From: Pachyseris speciosa
Lineage: Eukaryota; Cnidaria; Anthozoa; Scleractinia; Pachyseridae
DNA length: 64,000 nt
Reading direction: 5' to 3'
Assembly (NCBI GenBank): GCA_016490735.1
Contig: JAEMWC010000249.1
Location: forward strand, 305,001 to 369,000
Below, one piece after another: positions 33,156 to 44,700 of this stretch. The translations under genes and the position numbers were made by a program. The notes under the pieces are model-generated. The model saw only the letters and a list, made by a program, of their open reading frames with translations. It did no database searches and had not been told where the DNA came from. The first letter of the stretch is position 1. Every line of letters begins with the position of its first letter.

Positions 33156-33361
33156 ACCCCGTTTGGGGGAATGGATATTAATTATTAACAGATCCCATTG
33201 TACTTTCGTGTTAAAAGGACGAAAAAACACGCTCTTAATTATGCACGAAGGCATAAATGAATCCTACTATCAAGTTCTTATTCTCAACGCACAGTCAGCT
33301 GAGCATATGTTGTCAGTAACAAGCGTCAACCAATTTGTTGCAGCCCGAGCTGTAACCTTGT

Positions 33362-33462
33362 TTATGATGCTCCATATTTCTTCGCCAAATTAGCAACATC
33401 CTCTTCATTTAACTCCAATGCTTCCTTGCTTTGTGTTACATTTTGAAAGAGTTCGTTTATAA
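33362..33462 (-). CDS. RPAP3: RPAP3 last exon
   Basis: Acceptor 'gttttgtattgcag', phase 1. It encodes VINELFQNVTQSKEALELNE and EDVANLAKKYGAS, then TAA at 33362-33364. It matches the '..LF.......S...V..L.KKYG' end of RPAP3. Confidence 0.93.
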
Positions 33463-34091
33463 CTGCAATACAAAACAAAGTAAATGAACCTTTGCGGCTG
33501 AGTCGCTTACAGTTAAGCCTTTCTTGGCCACAAGTGGAGTATTAAATACAGTAAAAATGACAGAGTTCCAAAAAGAAGAAAAACACAAAGTGTCTAATCT
33601 ACGTTTCACCGGCTTCAATTCCCACACACACAACTACTTAGTTCCTTCACAATACTAAGCACATACAGTCCACTACAGCACTGCTACGCCCCCACCCCCC
33701 CCCCACCCCCACCCCCACCCCCCCTACTACAAAAATTGAAGTGGAAACGCAAATTGTAATGACGGCTGGGAACATGTACTTCTGGAATCACTCGAACGCC
33801 GCACTAAAATAAAACTTACAAAATTTTGTCCACACGGAACAATGGCCTTTTAAGGTGGCTGTCACAGTCTACCAGCACTTTCCAGCACTTGTGAACGCAA
33901 TTTATGCAATTGCGAAAAGAAGCCTGAAAAAAAATTCAGGACTTGCAATTGCATAAACTCCGTTCACAACTGCAAGGATCATTCTTCATTTGATTTCATT
34001 TCCGCAGTTCATATGTGATTCATTTCATATATCATTCACACTCATTTCTTTCCCGGGAACATATGAACCCACAATTGACCTGCTCCCAACA

Positions 34092-34122
<31 letters not shown>

Positions 34123-36302
34123 ATCGCACCGGTAATCGCGAGGTCACGGGTTCAAACCCCGTTGAAGTCCTGAATTTTTTTCAGGCTTCTTTTCACAATT
34201 GCATAAATTGTGTTCACAACTGCAAGGATCATTCTTCATTTGATTTCATTTCCGCAGTTCATATATGATTCATTTCATATATCATTAACACTTTCCAGCA
34301 CATTAATTGGTTAGATCTTTACTACCAATCTTTATACACGTTTGTTGTGACCCACCTTAAAGTACTAACAGGGGCACCCAACGAGCCAAACCAGCCAAAA
34401 GCTGTAGAAAGGCATTTTTAATTACCTTATGGTGTTTGAAGTCTGTTTAAAGTGATGTTTTGGTTAGCTAGAAAACTTTGATCTGTTCGGATTCCCTAGC
34501 TGAAATGTTAATTGCCCGAAAAGTTTAGGGAACAAAATCTTTCTTTGAGAAAACACTAGCTGAAATGAACTTTCTAGGGAACCTTTTTTCTTTCCGAAAA
34601 TGCTAGCTGACGTTTTTTACTGCCAAAAACAGCAATAACGACCTTTCCGAAAACCTCAGGGGCTATGATTGCCACATTACGAATCTTTTAGGCCACGTTT
34701 TACTTACGAAAATCCGAGTGCACTCTTTAATCGACGCCGAAAGCCTTACCCGAACTACCCTCCACCGAACAGATATCTACCGAAACTTGTCGTTGGGTGC
34801 CCCTGTACTAAGAATACTACTCGATAATACACCTATCACTTTGTAAGGACACTTAAATCAGGAAGAGCAAGATTAGAGACTTTTATTTTAGCGTGAAGCC
34901 TATACCAGACACATTAAAGTAAAGTATTTGTTCTCTGTCAGATTTCCCATCTGTCAAAAAAATAGCCGAAACGCGCTAACTTCAAGAAAAATTTGCGACC
35001 ACTTTTACTGTGGCTAAAAACCCGAAAAACGCCTCATTAATATCACAGTGAAATCTCAACTACAAAACCCATATGCTAACTATAGGGCGTATGCACGTTA
35101 CGTCATCACCGCCATGTTGGTGTACCGTGAACAAAAGATTTCTCATTAGCTTCTTTTGTTATTGACCACCAACATGGCCGCCAACCCATTGTCATTCGAA
35201 TCTCTAGAGACTGGTTGCATAGCCTCTATAAGGAAACGTAAATGGGCGTCTCAAAAATACAGAAAACGTACGTGCCGTTAGCCGGTTTTCTCTTTTGTCT
35301 CAGTGGCCGTCTGGTACCCTCATTGAGTTTGAATTGTGCGCTAGGCATTAGAGTCCCGGATGTGTCGCGGCAGCAGTTCTGAGTTGAGTTGCTCGAAGCA
35401 TGGTTAGCGCTAACCATTGGTTAAGATGTATTAAAACCTATAGCTTGTTATGGTATTTAACCCGGGTAAGTGCAAACCATGCTTCGAGCAACTGGGCCCT
35501 GGGTGATAAACTGATAGGCTAAGCACTGTTGAAGCACTCGACGCCGTGCAATAATTATTAAATATTCACCTTTTTTATCCTTCTCAGAAAGAAACATGGC
35601 AGCCATACTAAAGCGTTTTACTTCAGAAAGGTGCTTCAGCTCCTTGTAGACAGGAATACCATTTCTGCAAAAACACACAGTAGAGTTACCCTCAGACTGC
35701 CTTCCAGATAACCAGCTTCAAAGATATCACTTCAGGTCAGCTGCAATAGTCGCATTTAAAGGAAATGAAACGCGAAAATTTGGTTTATCAACGGAGTTGA
35801 TAATGTAAATTGACCACCGTACGGGGATTCAAAAAGCTGACGTTTGGAGCGTTAGCCCTTCGTCAGAGCGAATCGAGGAATGCACCATTTTGCTGGTGAT
35901 CAGTTCCTTGTGAATTGTGGGTAAATCCAGTCCTTTGTGGGGGCAAACGGTCAAAATTACAACTTCAAATTACGTCCTAAAATGGCCGTTTGCCCCCACA
36001 AAGGACAGATCTACCCACAGTTAACCAGGAACTGATCATTAGCAAGATGGTGTATTGTGGGTTGTGTATGGTTTATTTATTATATGACTGGCTCTTTCAG
36101 CGGTCAAGGTGAATCAATTCTCCTGCTGTGATTGGCTACCCGCGAGGTCAAGCTGGAGTCATCCTGACCGCTCGGGATAGCCCGTTCGTCCCGCGGTTTA
36201 CTTCCTTTTAATACCGTCCTTTGAGTCATATAATACATCTTTTATTAACCAAGCTTGTTCGGTCAAGATGGCGGGATATTGGCCTCGTTCTTTTTTTACG
36301 TG

Positions 36303-36335
<33 letters not shown>

Positions 36336-38670
36336 CACGCAAAAAAAGAACTTGGCCAATATCCCGCCATCTTGACCGAACAAGCTTGGCCAACAACCCA
36401 TATATACAGAATAAGGAGCTACGATATTGGTGGTAACATGATAACGTGAAAAACAGAAATACATTAATTGAATGAAAAGCGTTCTTTGATACCGTGGGGA
36501 TTAAGAGTGCCGATTTGAAAGATAAATTTTTGCTCTAGATTTTTACGGCTTTCCGTGGTACCTTGATGTAGGGAAAGGCCGGAGATCGACAAGACGAAGG
36601 GCTAACGCTCGAAACGTCAGCATTTTTAATCCCCGTACGGTGGTCAATTTACACCAAATTTTGGCGTTTCACTCCTCCAGCGACGCAGCACCCGCACAGT
36701 TTAACCCCCTTATTTAAACGGAATGGATCAGTCAGAACTTAAAGCAAACACAACAACCGCAACCAAGAACGAGAAACCCCTGAACACTAAAGCAAACACT
36801 AATCCAACTGTTTTCATCGGCAGCAAGGGATACCTGCATGTACATACCTGTACGACTACAATATACCTCATTCGAATTCTCCGTAATGAGTTGAAACTAG
36901 CGTGCACACGAGGCTTAAACGGGGGAATCTTTTCATTTGTAAATGCATTCCCCAGCAAGAGCTTCCACGTCATGCTAGATCCAGTTCAATACCACGAATA
37001 CGTCAATATGGTCTATTGTATACTGTATATTGTCACCATCACTGCCACTGCCACTGCCACTGCCAGTGTCAATTCCTCACTGTCACTGTCACTGTCCCTG
37101 TCACTGCCACTATCGCTGTCAATTTTCCACTGTCACAGTCCCTTTCATTTACTGTCATTGTCACTGTCCTTGTCAGTGTCTCTGTCACCGTCAAATCACT
37201 GTCACTGTCAATATTCACTGCCATTGCCATTCTCACAGTCATTATATTCTCACATCCAGTGATAAACTGAGAAAGCTGACAGCTATACAACATGACACAC
37301 TTGAAAATGAAAATCAGTTTCATAATGCCATGAAACACTTACGGTATGTAGAAGTCCCGTAGAAGATGAACAATTTTCACCAGCATGTCTGGCTCAATTG
37401 ACTGTTGGAACAGCTTGGGATAAGATATTGGATTTATATTCTGGAAAGATAAAACAATGGTGTTTATACTATAAAAAACGTATGTTAAACAGAAGCAAAA
37501 GGTTACTCTTTCAACTATAATAAACAAAAAAAACAGTGTGAATGATTGGCATATGGAGCATGATAACCACAGAGGAAAGCTACCTATGTCCAGGTCTGGA
37601 ATAACTTGGAAATCCATCTCTTTGATATCGCCAATAACATACTTTACAACGTGTCAAAAAATAAAATTAATGTTCTTATAATACAGTGGCAAGACCATGT
37701 GAGCAAACGCTGGAAGTCACCGGTTCGACCAGTGTTGGGGAATTTAGATTTCCTCTCTGAACAACAACAGCAAATACGTAGCAAGCCGAAACTTGTGTGC
37801 AACGGCGCTGCGAAACAAGTTTCAGCAGGCGTTGCATCGTGTAACATGGTCGGTTTCGTGAAACTTTTTCGAACTTTCGTTGCGAAACAAGTTTCACGAG
37901 AAGTAGAACCACTTTCTACTTCTGCAACGATCGCAATGGTGATAAAAACAAGAGTTTTACCGTGTAATACCACTTCGTGAAACTGGTCTCGCTCGGTCTA
38001 TCATCGCCGTTGCACACAAGTTTCAGCTAAAAGTTTCAACGTGTAACAGCGGCTTTAGAGAAGAGATAATGCTCTTCGGACTGCTAATAAGCCACTGCAC
38101 CGGTATCGCAGAGGTCATGGGATCGATTCTAACACAATCCGGGGAATTTTTATTTTTTTCAGGCCCCCTACGTATCTCCTACTGATGAAGTAGCTTTCAT
38201 AACTACAATGATCTTTCACATCTTAAACCTACAATTATTATGGACAGCTAAGCATCTTCAAGTATAAACACAGCTGTGGATACAAATTTATCAAAAAAAA
38301 AAACTATTGCAGTGGAGGCCTGTTAATACGGAAACCAAAGGGACTTTCCAAAGTGTGTAATTATCCAGATGTCTGTATTAATTTATACGGTGTATGTCGG
38401 GACAAAAAGAAAACTGTCCGTTATAAGCGAGTGTCCGTAGAGTGGGGCTCCGCTGTATACCTACCGTGTACTGTTTATATTTGTGAATGTCCTGCACGTG
38501 TTTTAACATTTGGTTCAATGTTATCCTTAATCAATTACTGCACTGTAATCTTAACTTGCATCGACGATAAACTGTATCCTTAATATATTTCTTACGTTCT
38601 GATCACCGGTTCATACCAGCGCTTTTTTTATGTTAAAATCGCTGATCGGTTTTTTCAGTTTAAATAAAGC

Positions 38671-38755
<85 letters not shown>

Positions 38756-41700
38756 GTTGTTGTTGTTGTTATTATTATTATTATTATCATCCTTACTTTT
38801 CAATTATTTTACGGAAGCTTCTAAGCGTCATATTATGGACAGGTTACAAAGGAATTAACGATTCAGTTACAGGTGCAAGTAAACAATAATTGTTTTTGAA
38901 AACAAGCTTATCACACCATGTAAGTTACATGTGTGTAATACATGTAGCAGTCCCCAGAAGCATAGACTACTTAACAATTAGATTATGAGCACGAGATTTC
39001 TATCGCGTGATAGCTGATGAGGGCGCAGCCCGAATCAGCTATCACGCATAGAAATCGAGAGTGTTTTAGTATAAATCTTAGTATAAATCTTTAGTATAAA
39101 TCTTAGTATAAATCAAATTTTCCTCACAAACACTTCGAAAATGCGAAGAAGCGTGCGCCATTTTGTTGACAACCGCTACTCACTATTTATCACAAAATAG
39201 ATAGCGAGTAGCGTAGCCAATCAGAGAACGGCATTCGTGATAGAACGCTAGTAGATTCATACTAAAAAAAAGTAGCAAGCGCGTGCCATTACAGTGCAGT
39301 AATTGATTTCGTCTGTAAATGTCAACCTAAAGGTAAAACACTTGTCTCTGGACTGTCTTTCAAACATTAAGAAAACACAACACTGACTTGCATGAAAACA
39401 CAGGGGTTGAAGATACCTTAAAATATTGAAAAAGCCGCTCTGGTTGCTTCTGCAGTGCTCTCCAATCTGCTTGAAACTGCCCAGATGACTTTGGTACAGT
39501 GAATGCCTTGCAAATAGACTGGCACTGTGATAATGTGGATGTTGATGTTGTTGATGACGTTGATGTTGATGTTACTGTTGAGGAAGACAGTGGCATTTTA
39601 CATGGGATGTCTTTAGACTCCAATTTTGTGTTGTTATCCTGATCTGAGGGCGCTGTTAACAGCGCTTGCTGCACATTTGTTCGTTCTTCCTCAGTTGACA
39701 CAGAAGGCGTGGATTGTGCTACGGTGGACACTTCAGCTGAATCATCGTCACTTTCACTCGCAGAACCAATTTCTTCAATGACAATCCGCTTAAGGGGTTT
39801 CTACAGTGTAAGATGCCATAAAAAAGTTGAGTGTTGAGTTCTGTATTAACTAAGCCAGAAGAACACACACATAAACAGATAACAGGAACTTGTAAACTAA
39901 ACAGTACTATATAGCCTATAATTATGCACTTGCTTTCTTCTACTAAATTCTGTAGCGTGCATTAGATGTAGCAAACAGCAAAGCCACAAGGAGCCGCAGG
40001 AAACTAATACCTCCTTGTTCTCTTTAGTAATTTGCATAATTTTATTTCCGTTCATGCCAGTGATTTGAGGAAAAAAGTACAACTGCTCACAGTCTAGCTA
40101 CACATGTATTCAAAAGTACATGAAAAGTAACCTTTTTCTTGGCTTCATCTTCATTTAGCTGAGTTTTTGTTTCTGGATCTTTTTTCTTCTCATTCAGTAG
40201 CTAAAGAAAACAAAAGTTTAGTACATGTACACTGTAGATCATGTGAGACATCTGTGCTACAGTATTTATCTAGTGACTGCAATAAAACAATCAAGCAATG
40301 ATGCCCTGCAATTGGTAAGAACCAGGCATAAAAATAGAGATATAAAAGCAACTGATGTGAAGAAAAGAACATCTTATGCAACATTAGTTTATCACAATGT
40401 TGATCAAAAACAGACAATTTTACCCCTCCACCTTCTGGTAGATCGGGGAGTGCCATATTGTTGGAAAAGGGATGTACAAGACAGAGATAAAAGGAAGAGA
40501 GGTCCATCAGAACGACCTCGAAAAGAGTTTTAGAAATGCCACATAGGGTATGGACTGGAGTAGTAAGTGTTAGCCTATCTCCAAACTATTTTAGAGGTAA
40601 TTGGTTGGCTTGATTTCTACTGCTCACCTAGGTCCAGGCTATCCTCCCTGAGAAGGGAGCCTTTGGGGGTTGAGCATGGGCTCATTTCCCAAAACAGCAG
40701 CTGGTAATCAAGCCTAAGAAATAAGTGAGAGCAGGCACAGAGCACACTACTAGAGAATGAAGTACAAGATACATTACTCTCATGTTTTACATGCAGTCTC
40801 CCTCCCTCCGTGTACAGTATCTCAAGAAATCTTCTGTATACAGTCTAGTAAAAATGGCCCCTTTTAGAAACAATTTGATGACACATAATTCAATTCAATT
40901 CATTTCAGCTGAACTGCTTATAGAGAGCAGACAACTAACAAAGAAACTCCAAGCAAAGTTCACCTTGGTAATATTCCTCAGTTCATCCTGAGCCTGTCTA
41001 TTGTTTGGTTCAAGTCTCAGCGCCTTTCTGTAGTCAGCCTCTGCCTCTTGTACTCTTCCCAGCTGAAAACGTGCTGCACCTCTCCTTAGATACGCCTTCG
41101 TGTAAGATCCATCTAGAGACAATGCATGGTTACAATCTGCTTCAGCAGCCCCATATCTGAGTAACAAGAAAAATGAATGCCTGTTAAATGAGGCATTTAT
41201 TGGATGAAAAGCCCAAGTGATAACTGGGTCTGTGCATTATAATGCCACAACTGCAACATAGGACTGTCATATCATTTAGTCTTTATTTCCAGTTTTGTAC
41301 TTTTTATGGGCTTCAAAACTTACGATAAGCTAAGCATCATTATTTTGGTACATGACCGAGTCAGAAGGAGAGTGGACATACAGTGTACACTGTATTCCTG
41401 ATTTGACATCACACACTGCTTTGCATGCATGTTTACAAAGACTTCCCATGTTCAATGCAAATCAACTTGTGACATCAAATAGACCCATGCCCCTTAATAT
41501 GTACACTAGCTCAGTCATGTGACAGATTATGGCTAGATTTTGTAACTTTTACAGCCTATAAAAAGTCAGGATTTGGTGTTAAAAGGTGCAAAAAGGTGCA
41601 ATGTGTTTTGAAGAGTTTCAAAGATTTATTTCATCAAAAAAAGGCATTTTGGGATTATGGGCACTTTAACAGCTGCTTGACCGAGGTGATCACGTTTGAG

Positions 41701-44700
41701 ATACACATTACTCAGGTACCGAGTTGAAAAATGCATTAGATTTCAGTCTTTTTTTCCTGTGCAACAAAATGCACAATAGAATTACATGGCAGGGTTTTGA
41801 TTGGCCCGTGCGCAACAGAAGGCACATGACAGTGTTTTCATTGGTTAAAGCAAATCCAAAGGTCAAAAGCATTACATCGTGCACCAGTTGTTTTGAAGTT
41901 ATGTAAAGTTATCATGTACATGAACTTTTCAAATCTTCTCATTAATTTTTGTTTACAGTTACTTGAGGACGGCACCTTTTTCAATGTAGACATGCAAAAA
42001 GAAGGAAATGAAGTAAACTCTGTTCTGCTTAGGGTTTTTCTCAGCTTCTCAAGCATGTAATGACTAATAAGTGAATTTATCGGTCATGTTTAGTGGAAGG
42101 TTTCAAGTTACATACATCAAGTTACATAGCCAGCAGTTTTGCAGTTTTATGCAAATTCATGGTCTGAAAGCAAAACAGTAAACAGTCACTAGCCATTTGT
42201 TTGTGGCGAACTAGCTAACAAATTTAGAAAATTTGTCATTTTGTTTACAAGAGGGCTGTGCCATTTTGATTTGTGAACACCTAACTGATGTATGTATTTG
42301 AACAATAGCTACATTTGTAACACGCTATGCAAAAGTAATCAGAAATCAATGTAAAAATTTTTCGCTTCACTGACACACACGACGTGAATCAGGAAGCAGG
42401 CAATGCCATTCATATCATGCAGGAAAGGCAATGCAACTGGCAACTTACTTTTGAGTGGTAGTGGTTTGTAAGAGGTAAACAATACCAGTATTACCACTGA
42501 TATATTTGCAGTTGGTAATCACTTTCGATGGCAACTCTCAAAACAGTTTTACGTGCTTTGCTCTTACATGAACAAGAAGGCCTTGAGCAAACCCCAAAAC
42601 CATGTTCAATTTTTCAAGAATGAGAAAGCGCATGTTTGACTTTGCATTGTGAGGTATCCTGAGTAAACAAGCATCTTGTTGGCATCTTGTTGGTATTAAA
42701 ACCAGTATTACCATAGTTATACACCTTATTCCAATATGGCCACCAATTTATTATTCTTTTATTTGCATGTTAATTAGCCTTCTTTGCCTCGTCAACATGT
42801 ACAAAATACAAAAGAATTTGGAAGTGAAAATGAGGCAGAAAGGGCTAATTAGCATGCAAACAAAAGAATAATGAATTAGCAGCCATTTTGGAATAAGGTG
42901 TATAAGGCTATAAGATGCACTCAGTTATACATGTAAGATGCACCCCAACTTAAGAAACCAACCATCTCAAATTCCCACAGGGGACACAGAGGAGGATCGG
43001 CGATGATGAATTAATAGACAATGAATTTGAAACAGATAGCGAGGGTGATGAGTAGGATTTACACTATGTCTATCAATAAACGATTCCTTTCAGAGCCACC
43101 CCAGTTCTTTTCAGAACAACCAAAATTAATCTTACAAAAGTCAATAACCAACAGTGATTGTCTTTAGTCCTTGTGAAGTGGCCATCGCTTAGCAACGAGC
43201 CGCTTCTAGTAATACCAATTTTTTTTTTTATTTTTTTTTTTTTGTCCTGGTGTCTGCCGAGAGGCCCGTGCCCCTCTCGGCCAGAGGAAGAAACAATTAC
43301 ATAAGTAAAGAAATAAATTTTCTACTACTGGCACCGGGACTTGAACTCGCAACCTTCAGATCCCAACCTCGGCCCCTTATCCAATTGCACTAATGAGACA
43401 TCTCTTGCGGATACTAGAGAATTTTGTAGTAAATAAAGTCATTAGGTCGGTCACACATCATCTCTTTAAAATCCGTTTCAATGCCCAAGGGTTACAGAGA
43501 AAAGAAATGTTTGGTCAGAATTGAATTACTCCAATGTAAGAGCATTTGAGAGCGTTTGTTTTGAGCAGTATTTCAGAACACCGATTAGTGGGAGTCCGAT
43601 ATTTTTGGACAAAATAATTAATTCAGCAAAATCAAATCATTTATCCGATCTTAACTAAAGCTATTCAGAAGACCGTAAATGTTTTTAAACTGAACTTGTA
43701 GATTTTGGTGGCCATACAATACAGGGGTCAGAGTCAGAAATCCTGAAAGCCTTTCTCAAAGAAATGTTTAGTCAGAATTGAATTGAATTTGAAGATAAAC
43801 AAGTGATGGTGCAATACCGGAAGTGAAATCGAAAACACACCTCTTTTGATTGCGTGGCGTTGTTTGAACGTAGCTTAGTGTTGGATATATTTATTTGAAT
43901 CCAGCTCGGATGGTCAAATAGGCCACTTCAAAATTCTCGAAGAATTTCTTGTTTTACTTAAAAGAAGGGAGGAAGTGGGATTTTTTTAAATACAGTCAAA
44001 GCTCGATTATCCAGACCTCGATTATACAGAATTCTCAAATATCTGGACTATTTCCTCTGGTCCCATATTTTTACATGAATATTAACAAGGCATGATGAAG
44101 ATCCCTAGAAACTCATTTGTGACTTATCTTTAATTCAGGCATTGAAAAGAGCATTAAAAACAGATTTGTTTTCCTTCCAAAGAGTGAACATTTTACACAA
44201 AAGTGTTTACATGAAGTTTGTTTTTACAATACAGTACGCTATCATGTTAAATTCCAATTTCCTACAGTGTAATTGATTCAGTTTAATGTATTTTGTCTCC
44301 TTAATATTCATATTTTCAATGATCCGGACTCTCAATTATTGGGACCTAATTACTCCAGTCCCGGCAAGTCCGGTCAGGTTCAACTGTAAGGCTATAAATG
44401 CCACCCTGAGTTTGGCACCAATTTTCCATGAGAGATTCATCACAATATCCAAACACCTCAAAGACAGTAAAAAAAATTAGCAGTGTCTTGTTTTTTCAAC
44501 CCGCTTATCTGTGTGTTTGGATATCTACATGTGGTCTGGATAGTAGCAAACAATTGTTACCATTTTAAGGAAATTCACGACAGTTTTAAGTACACTGTAT
44601 CACAACATTTTTTTTTTTAATTTAAAAACATGTTTCAACACAAACTTCTGTCATCTTCAGTTTAAATTACAAAGTACAGAGTTGCATATATAGTGTACGC

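Larger units (their letters stand above)
29758..33361. other. Intergenic interval between RPAP3 and the channel gene
   Basis: No complete gene is seen. The channel's first exon(s) and promoter should be here; no exon with a signal peptide and a phase-2 donor was recognised. Sequence like an untranslated exon donor (AAAG|gtaagc on the minus strand near 31387) and a TATA-like 'cttataaagcag' about 100 bp upstream of it are candidates only. The interval also holds a hairpin MITE (31742-31924) and a 20-bp minisatellite (32540-32660). Confidence 0.5.
33463..35569. other. RPAP3 last intron
   Basis: It holds C-rich simple sequence (33688-33724), SINE pieces (33895-34050 and 34090-34300), a 437-bp element with CAGGGGC termini (34369-34805) and a hairpin at 35100-35200 ('caccgccatgttggtg' facing 'caccaacatggccgcc'). 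Confidence 0.6.
35765..36672. mobile_element. Inverted-repeat element with hammerhead-like ends
   Basis: The left end (35765-35865) and right end (36585-36672) are inverted copies sharing 'gtaaattgaccaccgtacgg' and 'gctaacgctc.aaacgtcagc'. The left copy has an extra 'tatcaacggagttgata' hairpin. The motif GACGAAGGGCTAACGCTCGAAAC recalls terminal parts of Penelope-like elements (recognition from memory). It contains no coding sequence. Confidence 0.7.
35665..37342. other. RPAP3 intron with stacked inverted repeats
   Basis: An outer inverted-repeat element (35765-36672) contains two further hairpins (35879-36057, 36249-36392). A CACTGY minisatellite follows (37030-37230). Confidence 0.7.
37441..39416. 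other. RPAP3 intron
   Basis: It holds a degenerate inverted-repeat element around 37786-38055 ('gaaacttgtgtgcaacggcg' and inverse), a SINE fragment (38080-38225), a pogo-like MITE (38310-38455), (ATT)n (38672-38790), a hairpin at 39002-39060 and a 12-bp tandem repeat 'agtataaatctt' (39068-39114). Confidence 0.6.

Noticed and set aside
36902..37362. Cys/His-rich and Ser/Leu-rich frames on both strands
   Set aside because: These are translation of the CACTGY minisatellite within an RPAP3 intron.
37644..37980. Frames with MVLHGKTLVFITIAIVAEVE, signal-peptide-like
   Set aside because: They lie in a degenerate inverted-repeat element ('gcgaaacaagtttca' copies), with no exon context.
43335..43402. 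Functional tRNA gene on the minus strand
   Set aside because: Boxes are present, but a full cloverleaf could not be closed; treated as a tRNA-like repeat.
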